From contig JAHFPE010000003.1 of NCBI GenBank assembly GCA_023261345.1, positions 1 to 17,628 of the forward strand: 17,628 nt of DNA, written 5' to 3'. The notes below the pieces were generated by a model, which was not told the origin of the DNA, did no database searches, and saw nothing but the letters and a program-made list of their open reading frames with translations. Within the stretch, counting starts at the first letter, position 1. Every line of letters starts with the position of its first letter. The translations under genes and the position numbers were made by a program. This document shows positions 1-6,909 of the stretch, piece after piece. Source of the DNA: Candidatus Woesearchaeota archaeon (GTDB taxonomy: Archaea > Nanobdellota > Nanobdellia > Woesearchaeales > ARS49).

Positions 1-1097
1 TTGGGCCAATCACTCTTGGTTTCAATCATCCTGAAGTTATTTCTGCAGTGAAATCCCAGTTGGATAAAGGGAATGTGTTCCCGCTTCCAAATGCACTTGA
101 AGTTGAACTTGCGGAAGTATTAAAAAAAATTGTTCCCTGTGCAGAGATGGTAAGATATGGACTTAATGGTAGTGATGCAACAACTGCTGCAATTCGTTTG
201 GCACGTGCACATACGAGTAGAGATCATATCGCAAAGTGCGGGTATCATGGTTGGCAGGACTGGTCTATTTGTACCAACGAGGGAAGAAACAAGGGTGTTC
301 CGCAAGCTGTTAAGGATTTAACGCATGAATTCAAATACAATGATAGTCAGAGTTTAAAGGATATTTTTGTGCAGTATCCTGGAAAAATTGCTGCAGTGAT
401 TCTTGAACCAATTGCGATAACCGAGCCAAAGAATAATTTCTTACAACAAGTAAAAGATCTTGCGCACGAAAATGGAGCGATTCTTATATTTGATGAAATA
501 GTGACTGGTTTTCGTTTGGCATTAGGTGGCGCTCAAGAATATTTTGGCGTTGTTCCTGATGTTGCATGCATGGGAAAAGGTGTTGCAAACGGAATGGCAC
601 TCTCGATTGTTGCAGGAAAAAAAGAAGTTATGCAGTCATTCAAGGATGTTTTCTTTTCATTTACGTATGGCGGAGAAGCTATCTCTCTTGCTGCTGCTCT
701 TGCAACAATAAAAGTAATGCAGCGTGAACCAATTATTGCGCATATTTGGCGCGTCGGTAAAATATTTCAGGAAGAGTATTCTGCGTTAGCAAATAAGTAC
801 AAGATTCCCTCAGTGTGCACTGGGCTTCCTCCACATGCAGTATGTACGTTTAAAGACTCTGCTGGAAATGATGATCTTTTGTTGAAAAGTTTGTTCTTGC
901 AGGAAACAATCAAGCATGGCGTTCTCACAAATGCGAGTTTGATGTGGAGTTATGCACACAAAGAAAATGACGTCAAGGAAGCACTTGCTGCAGTTGAGAG
1001 CGCGTTCATTGTCATGCGAAAAGCTCTTGATGAAGGAAACTTGAGGAAATATTTGGAGGGCCCTCCTGTTCAGCCACGGGCAAGACCGCAAGGATAA
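1..1097 (+). CDS. Class-III PLP aminotransferase, glutamate-1-semialdehyde aminomutase-like (5' partial)
   Basis: A fold-type I PLP enzyme that moves an amino group or does an internal aminomutase shift; the substrate is unknown. The reading frame is open from base 3, before any good start (GPITLGFNHPEV...), so the N-terminus lies left of the window. Visible family features are the small-domain GSDATTAAIRLARA segment, a KCGYHGWQDW stretch, the FDEIVTGFR motif whose Asp contacts the PLP ring nitrogen, and MGKGVANG, whose Lys (codon 576-578) should form the Schiff base. A FSFTYGGEAISLAAA block follows. These match the glutamate-1-semialdehyde/class-III aminotransferase family. The ending PPVQPRARPQG is unremarkable. 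Only 3 nt separate its TAA from the next ATG, so it is co-transcribed with the HAD-kinase fusion. That setting argues for a modification pathway rather than haem synthesis, because no haem gene is visible. Family call firm; substrate open. Confidence 0.88.
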   Translation, partial: GPITLGFNHPEVISAVKSQLDKGNVFPLPNALEVELAEVLKKIVPCAEMVRYGLNGSDATTAAIRLARAHTSRDHIAKCGYHGWQDWSICTNEGRNKGVPQAVKDLTHEFKYNDSQSLKDIFVQYPGKIAAVILEPIAITEPKNNFLQQVKDLAHENGAILIFDEIVTGFRLALGGAQEYFGVVPDVACMGKGVANGMALSIVAGKKEVMQSFKDVFFSFTYGGEAISLAAALATIKVMQREPIIAHIWRVGKIFQEEYSALANKYKIPSVCTGLPPHAVCTFKDSAGNDDLLLKSLFLQETIKHGVLTNASLMWSYAHKENDVKEALAAVESAFIVMRKALDEGNLRKYLEGPPVQPRARPQG

Positions 1098-1100
1098 AAA

Positions 1101-2639
1101 ATGACTAACGAACCGAGCACTGTCAAAAAAATTAAGTGCATTCTTGTTGACTGGGGTGGTGTTTGTTGTACTAATGGAGAGCCATTTGCGAACAAAGAAT
1201 TTCAAAAAGCGTTGAACAAGACTCCTGAAGAGATTGCAAATGATGTGAGAGAGACATACAATGGTTTTTATGTCGGGAAATTTTCTACTTCAGATTTCTG
1301 GAAGAAAGTGCTGCGTAAATATGGTCTTACGTCGTTTTCAGCTGAAGATTTGAGCAAATCGTATTTAGAATCATACACGATAAACCAAGAAATGCTCGCA
1401 TTAATTTCACAGCTAAAAAAAACGTTTCGTGTTGTACTTTGCTCAAATCTCACTCCCGTTATGACAGAACATATTCGAAGAGCACATAAGACTGACGACT
1501 TATTTGACAAATCTTTTTTTTCTTGCTACATGGGCGTGATGAAGCCAGACAAGAAATATTTTGATCAAGTAATGCGAGCAGAAGTATTGAACCCAGAAGA
1601 ATGCCTGTTCATTGATGATAGCAGTAAGAACATAATTGCTGCACGAGAATTCGGTATTGATGCAATTTGTTATTCGGATATGTCGCAATTGCTTCTTGAA
1701 CTACAATCTCGGGGTATTCATCCTATTTTTCTGCCAAATAACCATAGCAAAAAAGAAATTGCATTCAAAGAAGTTTCTCATGAAGAAAAACAAGTAGTTC
1801 TGGGTGTTCTTGAAAAATTCGGAATCTCCTGCAATCGCGTAGAAGTAATCGATTTACCTGCCAAAAATAGTAAGAACTTCAAAATTTTTTCTGAGAAAGG
1901 GCTTTTTTTCTTGCGAAAGTACATTGGAAAAACGTCTATTGAGCAACTGCAGCATTCTCATGAGATTTTTAAGTTCTGTGCAAAAAATAACTGCAGAGTT
2001 CCAGCACTTTTATCAGCAAAGAATGGAGAAACTCTTACTACTGTGAATGATTCATTATACGCAGTTTTTTATTTTCTTGAAGGAACAATTTATTCAGGTA
2101 GTGCCGGAGAGCTTACTGCCTCTGCCAAGTCACTTGCGCATCTTCACAAAACACTTGCGCATCTTCCATCCAGTCGTATTTCAGAACTTCAGAAAGCGCC
2201 ACCACCAGTATATGCGGGAACTATTGTTTCTCTTGATATTCTTTCAACTATCAAAAATTCTTTTGGAGATAGTACGTTTGATTGCGTTGTAAAAAACCTT
2301 TTTCCTTTTTTTGTTGAATTAACTAGGAAATATCTTGCACATCAGCATACAAACGAGTATTTGCTTCAAAAACAGGTCATCCATAGTGATGTGCACCCGC
2401 ACAACATACTCATCACGTCTTCAAAATCATCTAATGATCCTGCCGCGATAATTCTTGATTTTGATAGTATGCGTTGGTCTGAGAGAGCAAGAGATGTTGC
2501 CTGTGCAATGCATCGTCTTGTGAGACAGCAAATTGTGCATGAGGGAATTGCAAAAGATGTACTCGCGCAGATTAGAAATGCATGCACCAATTTTCTTAGT
2601 GCATATGAGAGTACGCTACCGTTAACATCAAATGAATAA
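1101..2639 (+). CDS. HAD-family phosphatase fused to an APH-type small-molecule kinase
   Basis: Two-domain protein of 512 residues as read. Residues ~11-205 are a HAD hydrolase: motif I DWGGV with nucleophile D17, motif II S115 in LCSNL, motif III K148 in GVMKPDKKYF, and motif IV D172-D173 in FIDDSSKN. Position +2 of motif I is Gly instead of Asp, as in DxGGV/DxGNV HAD subgroups. Residues ~235-512 are an aminoglycoside phosphotransferase/homoserine-kinase-like domain: a candidate ATP-binding Lys in FFLRKY (~273), catalytic loop HSDVHPHN (428-435) and metal-binding DFD (453-455). Vertebrate ACAD10 has the same HAD-then-APH order at its N-terminus; whether the substrate is related is unknown. 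AAGGA lies 6 nt before the ATG. The TAA at 2637-2639 looks premature because the frame continues with family-like sequence to 2807 (separate entry). Catalytic residues of both domains precede the stop. Confidence 0.85.
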   Translation: MTNEPSTVKKIKCILVDWGGVCCTNGEPFANKEFQKALNKTPEEIANDVRETYNGFYVGKFSTSDFWKKVLRKYGLTSFSAEDLSKSYLESYTINQEMLALISQLKKTFRVVLCSNLTPVMTEHIRRAHKTDDLFDKSFFSCYMGVMKPDKKYFDQVMRAEVLNPEECLFIDDSSKNIIAAREFGIDAICYSDMSQLLLELQSRGIHPIFLPNNHSKKEIAFKEVSHEEKQVVLGVLEKFGISCNRVEVIDLPAKNSKNFKIFSEKGLFFLRKYIGKTSIEQLQHSHEIFKFCAKNNCRVPALLSAKNGETLTTVNDSLYAVFYFLEGTIYSGSAGELTASAKSLAHLHKTLAHLPSSRISELQKAPPPVYAGTIVSLDILSTIKNSFGDSTFDCVVKNLFPFFVELTRKYLAHQHTNEYLLQKQVIHSDVHPHNILITSSKSSNDPAAIILDFDSMRWSERARDVACAMHRLVRQQIVHEGIAKDVLAQIRNACTNFLSAYESTLPLTSNE

Positions 2640-2807
2640 CGTGCACTGCCAGTGCTCATGCTTTCAGAACTTGTGCAAAAGATTCATTTTGTATTGCAAG
2701 AACACTACTTGCAAAAAAATGCTAAGTGGGATGCTGAACTTGCAAAGTTTATTATGCTTATAGATGAAGTGCGAATGTTTGAAGAGGCATTGACAAAGAA
2801 TGATTGA
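2640..2807 (+). other. In-frame C-terminal continuation of the HAD-APH gene beyond a TAA
   Basis: Directly after the TAA at 2637-2639 the same frame stays open for 55 codons to a TGA at 2805-2807. It reads RALPVLMLSELVQKIHFVLQ and ends KFIMLIDEVRMFEEALTKND. This resembles the helical C-terminus of APH/homoserine-kinase-type proteins, where a PLTxEExRALP-like turn leads into the last helices; the residues before the stop are LPLTSNE. The continued frame overlaps the next gene's ATG by 8 nt, as in a coupled operon. The best explanation is one recent nonsense change, or a base-call error, in a gene that originally ran 1101-2807. Reinitiation at the GTG or ATG codons just downstream is possible but has no visible ribosome site. 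Confidence 0.75.
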
Positions 2808-3657
2808 CTGGTTTATTGCGTCGTTAGTTCAAATTTTCTTTGTTACATTAGGCTGGATATTACTTAAGAAAGCAAGAAGAAGTGGTCTTTCAAATGAAGC
2901 AAGTCTTGCTGTTTATTTTGTTGTTCTTTCGCTAGTATTGTTTGTTTGGCAGATGATTAGAGGAACGTTTGTCATTCCTTCTTTTTCAACTCTTGGCTTT
3001 CTTTTTTTGGCGGGAATTCTTGCAGCAGTATCAAATCTTTGTATTATGTATTCGTTTGACACAAGTCCGAATCAGGGACTAACTCTTGCAGTAGCCGCAT
3101 CTCAATCAATTATCATTTTGATTTTTGGCGTTTTTCTTCTTTCTGCTCAAGTAAGTTTATGGGGGGGCACAGGAGTATTGCTAGTCATTGCGGGAATATT
3201 TACTATTCATCACAAATCAAGATCAAGCCGGTGGAGTGGACTTGCGTTTCTTGCTGCATTCTTGAGTGCTGGCTATTGGCTCCTTATTCTTCTCGTAAAT
3301 ACCCGGAGTTCTCTTTCTAGTGATGTGCTCTTGTTGTATGCTAGCCTGCCTCAAATTCTGGTGTTTATTTTCACGAGGTATATGCTCTTGATAAAAGGGA
3401 ACAAGAAGGAAAATACAAAAAAATACTTTAGTAGTGTTCTATTGATTGCAGGTGTTGTTGGCGCAATTGCGAATTCCGCAAGTATTTTTGCAGCAACACA
3501 CGCGCCTAATCCCGGGTACGCAACTGCAGTTGGTTCTGCAAGTATTCTTCTTACGCTCTGTGCGAGTTCGTTGTTGTATAAAGAAAAGGTTACCTGGAAA
3601 CAACTCATTGGTGCTAGTATTGTGGTCGCTGGAGTGATTGCGTTAAAACTTGCGTAA
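2800..3657 (+). CDS. EamA/DMT-superfamily membrane transporter
   Basis: A 285-residue, strongly hydrophobic protein with about ten predicted membrane segments arranged as two similar halves, the usual layout of EamA-type drug/metabolite transporters in the cytoplasmic membrane. The second half carries the typical block APNPGYATAVGSASILLTL followed by SSLLYKEKVTWKQLIGASIV, which matches the conserved last two helices of this family, where an acidic residue after a short loop precedes the final helix. A charged loop (KGNKKENTKKY) near residues 197-207 probably separates the halves. The start ATG overlaps the extended frame of the HAD-APH gene, so it is the third gene of the operon. It may export or import the compound handled by the aminotransferase and kinase. 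The family is clear; the cargo cannot be predicted. Confidence 0.87.
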   Translation: MIDWFIASLVQIFFVTLGWILLKKARRSGLSNEASLAVYFVVLSLVLFVWQMIRGTFVIPSFSTLGFLFLAGILAAVSNLCIMYSFDTSPNQGLTLAVAASQSIIILIFGVFLLSAQVSLWGGTGVLLVIAGIFTIHHKSRSSRWSGLAFLAAFLSAGYWLLILLVNTRSSLSSDVLLLYASLPQILVFIFTRYMLLIKGNKKENTKKYFSSVLLIAGVVGAIANSASIFAATHAPNPGYATAVGSASILLTLCASSLLYKEKVTWKQLIGASIVVAGVIALKLA

Positions 3658-3778
3658 GATTTGATGTTTGCTCCACTCCTAGCGGAATCTTATATTACGA
3701 AGTACAACTTGTGTAGTTCTAACATTCTCATGTGCGTGAGTCAGTGCCAGAGCGAATTCGCAAACGTTTCGAGCAATC

Positions 3779-3784
3779 TTTAAG
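3779..3784 (+). promoter_or_regulatory. TATA-box-like element before the first Gfo/Idh gene
   Basis: TTTAAG starts 29 nt before the ATG at 3808. Archaeal TATA boxes sit about 25-30 nt before the transcription start, so the mRNA should begin at or next to the ATG (leaderless). The 150 nt between the transporter stop (3657) and this gene holds no other coding signal I can support. Confidence 0.55.
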
Positions 3785-3807
3785 AAGTTCTAACTCTGAT
3801 TCCTTGT

Positions 3808-5007
3808 ATGCCATACAAAGCAGTTATTATTGGCTGTGGCCCGATGGGTTGCGCGAATATGGATCTGAATTTTCCTTTCAAGTACAGTTATGCCGAGGCA
3901 ATACTTGGTACGCCAGGAGTGACTCTGGAAGGGGTTGTAGATACTGCTCCTTTGGTTGCAGACAACTGGTCAAAACGATTGAACGTTAAGCGGTATCCAA
4001 CATTCAATGAAGCATTTGATGACAAACCAGATATTGTTTGCATTGCTGGAGGTACTACTGCGAACGCAGAGATCATACCTTACGCAATTCGTAGCAACGT
4101 GAAAGCGGTGTGGTGTGAAAAACCTATTAGTTTATCTCTAGAATACATTAAGAGATTGTTGTCACTTGAAGAAATCAGATGCATGCCCACGCATAGAAAA
4201 GAAGAAGAACCGTCAACTAAAATTCAAGTGAATTATTTGAGAAATTTGTGTTCCACGCATGATAAGATTGCAACGTTTATTCGTAATGGAGGGCTTGGTA
4301 GATTACAAACTGTTCGCGTGAATTATTGTGGTGGCATTCTTGCAAACGCTACGCACGCAACAGCATATTTGCAAAAAATATTCGAAGTACCAATTGAAGC
4401 AACCGGTGTATTTGCCGCGATTTCAAACATTGATAAAGAGGGACGCCCTACAAAGGACGATCCTAACATTTCTGGAATAATTAAGTATCGTACTTTGAAT
4501 TCTAGTTCAGGAGAGCAAGGAGAAGTCGATGTGTTCTTTACTCCCAGTGGAAGAGGAACAGCGAACAATAATTTGTACTTATTTGAGATTGAGTTTTTAG
4601 GTGACAAGGGGCGTCTAACGCTACTGCACAACACATTCGATTTGCGTTATGAAATTGTTCAAGACTCACACATTTTTGGAGCTTCAGTTGGAACAAGGCA
4701 TCCATACGAAACAACAGAAATACCTAAAGAACTTGGAACTAATGGAAGTACGAAAGTTCATTTTGAGCCAATGCTCGACGGCATGCAAACTCTTATTGAA
4801 GCAATAGAAAATAATACACCAACTCGAGCTAATGTCGGAATTGCTTATCATGCACAGCTTGCAGCGCACATGCTCGCACTATCAGCAGAGCGACATGGGA
4901 AAAGAGTCACATTAACTGAGTCTGATCTTCAAATCCACGTATTTGCAGGAACGCACGCAGGTATCAGTGTACTCAGAAAACAAACAGGTGCAGACGCGAG
5001 TAAGTGA
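3808..5007 (+). CDS. Gfo/Idh/MocA-family NAD(P)-dependent oxidoreductase (long form)
   Basis: A 399-residue dehydrogenase, probably cytoplasmic, acting on a sugar, cyclitol or similar alcohol. The N-terminal Rossmann fold begins immediately with KAVIIGCGPMGCAN (GxGxxG, residues 9-14), and the family's EKP signature is at 104-106 (WCEKPISLS), where the Lys is usually catalytic. The C-terminal alpha/beta domain includes RTNVG-type segments (TPTRANVGIAYHAQLAAHMLALSAERHGKRV), typical of the family end. It is longer than the usual 330-360 residues; extra sequence lies between about residues 110 and 150 (MPTHRKEEEPSTK region) and at the C-terminus. The start is fixed by the Rossmann strand beginning at residue 2 and by a TATA-like box 29 nt upstream. 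It has its own promoter and a relative follows. The substrate is not predictable. Confidence 0.85.
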   Translation: MPYKAVIIGCGPMGCANMDLNFPFKYSYAEAILGTPGVTLEGVVDTAPLVADNWSKRLNVKRYPTFNEAFDDKPDIVCIAGGTTANAEIIPYAIRSNVKAVWCEKPISLSLEYIKRLLSLEEIRCMPTHRKEEEPSTKIQVNYLRNLCSTHDKIATFIRNGGLGRLQTVRVNYCGGILANATHATAYLQKIFEVPIEATGVFAAISNIDKEGRPTKDDPNISGIIKYRTLNSSSGEQGEVDVFFTPSGRGTANNNLYLFEIEFLGDKGRLTLLHNTFDLRYEIVQDSHIFGASVGTRHPYETTEIPKELGTNGSTKVHFEPMLDGMQTLIEAIENNTPTRANVGIAYHAQLAAHMLALSAERHGKRVTLTESDLQIHVFAGTHAGISVLRKQTGADASK

Positions 5008-5050
5008 AAGAAAAAAAATCGTACTTGTATTCGATTAATTTCGCGCTATC

Positions 5051-5056
5051 TTTAAA
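5051..5056 (+). promoter_or_regulatory. TATA-box-like element before the second Gfo/Idh gene
   Basis: TTTAAA begins 30 nt before the ATG at 5081, in the 73-nt gap after the first oxidoreductase. The spacing is almost the same as at the other plus-strand promoters here and predicts a leaderless transcript. Confidence 0.58.
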
Positions 5057-5080
5057 AGCGTCCACCAAATTTCTGCATTC

Positions 5081-6097
5081 ATGACATATTCTCTTGGAAT
5101 TATAGGTCATGGTTTTGCAGGACAATTGCATCGTGAAGTCGCTGAAGAAAAGGACAGTCCTTTTCATGTTGCTGTTTTGTGTGATTCAAATGCAGATAAT
5201 CTCTTAAAAGTTAAAGATAATTATCACTGCGTCACGAAGATTGAGAATACTATTGCTCCAGATCTTGATGCAATCATTCTTGCAACTCCAACAAAGCTTC
5301 ATCTTGAACACATTAAAGAAATCGCGAATCTTCAAAGAAAAAAGGGATCGCGTGGCTTTTGTCTTCTTCTTGAGAAGCCAATGGGAGTAAATGCGAATGA
5401 AGCAGAAGAAATAGAAACAATACTAAAAGCTGCGCACATTCGTTTTATGGTTGGATTAACTGGAAGGTATCATCCCGAGTTTGTTGCAGCGTATGATTCA
5501 TTTAGGAAAGGAGAAATTGGTGTGTTAACAGGAATGCAAGAGCGTATTCATTTTGGTATTCCTGATTTTCCAATGCAGTACGTGAGAAAAGCGCATTCTG
5601 GTCGTGGTATTGTCTTAGAAAATGGGATTCATACGTTTGATCGAGTTAATTTCTTTGGAGATAGATACGTTGGTTCAATCATACGAGTTGATGGTGCAGA
5701 AATGGGCAATTCAAACTTGAACGGAGAGTGTGAGGATTATGCTTTTGGCACGTTGGTGTCACACATGGGTTTGCGAGTGCCATTCTCGTTACGCTGGACA
5801 AGGCATGAAGAAGAAGATTACGTTTTTCAAATCACTGGAACTGAAGGCAGAATCGCTGTACATGGCTTTCGGTCCTGCGAGATAACTCAAGGAAAGACAA
5901 CGAGAACGTTGTACGAACACAACACTGGCACTTCTTTGCGTGACAGACACAAACCGGGGTTTGCTGCTGAACAAATTGCGTTTGCTGATTTCATATCGGG
6001 TACAGATCCTACGTTGCATTGTTCTGATGCGAAAGAGGCACAAAAAGTAGTACATCTTTTTTATAAGAGTGCGGTGAATAAAGTAAAATACGTCTAG
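5081..6097 (+). CDS. Gfo/Idh/MocA-family NAD(P)-dependent oxidoreductase
   Basis: A 338-residue protein of standard family length. The N-terminal Rossmann fold reads YSLGIIGHGFAGQLH (GxGxxG at 9-14), with the sugar-dehydrogenase signature LLEKPMGV at 97-103 (EKP, K99 probably catalytic). In the C-terminal domain the segment ENGIHTFDRVNFF places H184 and D187 at the positions where Gfo/Idh enzymes usually have a substrate-contacting His and an acidic residue. It is only loosely similar to the preceding oxidoreductase, so the two are not a recent tandem duplication. Its own TATA-like box lies 30 nt upstream. It may act in sequence with its neighbour, for example oxidation then reduction of a sugar intermediate, but that is inference. 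Cofactor preference and substrate are unknown. Confidence 0.87.
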   Translation: MTYSLGIIGHGFAGQLHREVAEEKDSPFHVAVLCDSNADNLLKVKDNYHCVTKIENTIAPDLDAIILATPTKLHLEHIKEIANLQRKKGSRGFCLLLEKPMGVNANEAEEIETILKAAHIRFMVGLTGRYHPEFVAAYDSFRKGEIGVLTGMQERIHFGIPDFPMQYVRKAHSGRGIVLENGIHTFDRVNFFGDRYVGSIIRVDGAEMGNSNLNGECEDYAFGTLVSHMGLRVPFSLRWTRHEEEDYVFQITGTEGRIAVHGFRSCEITQGKTTRTLYEHNTGTSLRDRHKPGFAAEQIAFADFISGTDPTLHCSDAKEAQKVVHLFYKSAVNKVKYV

Positions 6098-6114
6098 ACA
6101 TAAACTGAACAATC

Positions 6115-6120
6115 TTTATA
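6115..6120 (+). promoter_or_regulatory. TATA-box-like element before the methyltransferase gene
   Basis: TTTATA, followed at once by ATAAA, starts 29 nt before the ATG at 6144 in a 46-nt intergenic gap. It predicts a leaderless mRNA. Confidence 0.6.
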
Positions 6121-6143
6121 ATAAACCACGTGCTATTTTCATT

Positions 6144-6851
6144 ATGAAAAAAAGATTTCAGGGGATCGTAAGTCAAGATTATGATCTTCTTGTGAGAACA
6201 GTTTCTCATCATCAGGAAATGCAGAGTGTTATCGCCAAGGCTGTTGCTGAGCATACGTTTGCAAGAACTTCTGTTTCTGTTCTTGAGATTGGTGTAGGAA
6301 CTGGACTCACGACACGTGAGTTGTTACAGGATTCGAGATTATCCATTACTGCAATTGATAGTGAACCAATTATGCTCGAGCAATCGCGTAAAAATCTGGA
6401 TGAGTACATTACCTCGGGAAGAGTGAGACTTGTTGAGCGAGACTGTCTTGAGTATCTTAGCACTTGCACACCTAAATCATTTGATGCGGTTGTAACCGCG
6501 AATACGCTTCATAATTTTGAAAATTCATATCGAACAAATGTGCTTTCGGAAATTAGACGTTGTCTTCGTGATGAAGGGCTTTTTGTCAATGGTGATAAGT
6601 ATGCGCTTCAAGATCCTGCAAAGTTTATCGAAAGTATGGAGTGGCAAATTGGGAAGTACAAAGAAGTTTTTTTAGCTGCAAAAAGAGAAGATTTACTTGC
6701 TGCATGGACAAGGCATGAAGAATATGATGCTCGTCCAGATATAATTATGAAAGAAGAAGATGCCGAACGAGTAATGAACGCGGTAGGTTTTACCAATGTA
6801 AGATTTATTTGGAGAAAGAAAATGAGTGCAGTATTAGTTGCTGTTGCTTGA
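6144..6851 (+). CDS. Class I SAM-dependent methyltransferase
   Basis: A 235-residue Rossmann-like methyltransferase, probably soluble. Motif I is VLEIGVGTGLTTREL (E48, G50, G52, G54), followed by the acidic ribose-binding position in ITAIDSEP (D72), a VRLVERDCLEYL motif with D100, and the post-motif FDAVVTANTLHNF typical of Methyltransf_11/25 enzymes. RRCLRDEGLFVNGDKY is the usual strand-5 region. It ends IWRKKMSAVLVAVA. A short variable lid near residues 160-205 (YKEVFLAAKREDLLAAWTRHEEYDARPD) would define the substrate, which I cannot name. It has its own promoter, and 58 nt separate its stop from the ATG of the citrate operon. It could O- or N-methylate the product of the neighbouring dehydrogenases or be unrelated. 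The family assignment is secure. Confidence 0.86.
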   Translation: MKKRFQGIVSQDYDLLVRTVSHHQEMQSVIAKAVAEHTFARTSVSVLEIGVGTGLTTRELLQDSRLSITAIDSEPIMLEQSRKNLDEYITSGRVRLVERDCLEYLSTCTPKSFDAVVTANTLHNFENSYRTNVLSEIRRCLRDEGLFVNGDKYALQDPAKFIESMEWQIGKYKEVFLAAKREDLLAAWTRHEEYDARPDIIMKEEDAERVMNAVGFTNVRFIWRKKMSAVLVAVA

Positions 6852-6879
6852 ACGCATCGTGCATGTCGCATCCACTACC

Positions 6880-6885
6880 TTTAAA
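6880..6885 (+). promoter_or_regulatory. TATA-box-like element of the citrate-cleavage operon
   Basis: TTTAAA lies 30 nt before the ATG at 6910. The upstream in-frame TTG at 6838 lies before this box and inside the methyltransferase gene, so the box supports 6910 as the real start and a leaderless operon mRNA. Confidence 0.6.
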
Positions 6886-6909
6886 AGCCCTCCTCGACAA
6901 GTACGTGCT

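Noticed and set aside
2637..2639. Stop-codon recoding (such as pyrrolysine or an altered genetic code)
   Set aside because: The codon is TAA, pyrrolysine uses TAG, and other genes here end normally with TAA; a local mutation or base-call error is simpler.
3732..3989. An 85-codon plus-strand frame before and within the first Gfo/Idh gene
   Set aside because: It is an alternative frame of the dehydrogenase, starts upstream of the TATA box and has no recognisable protein character.
6838..6909. An upstream TTG start for the ATP-grasp subunit
   Set aside because: It precedes the TATA-like box at 6880 and overlaps the methyltransferase gene; family members begin at the MKLLEYKGKEL segment.
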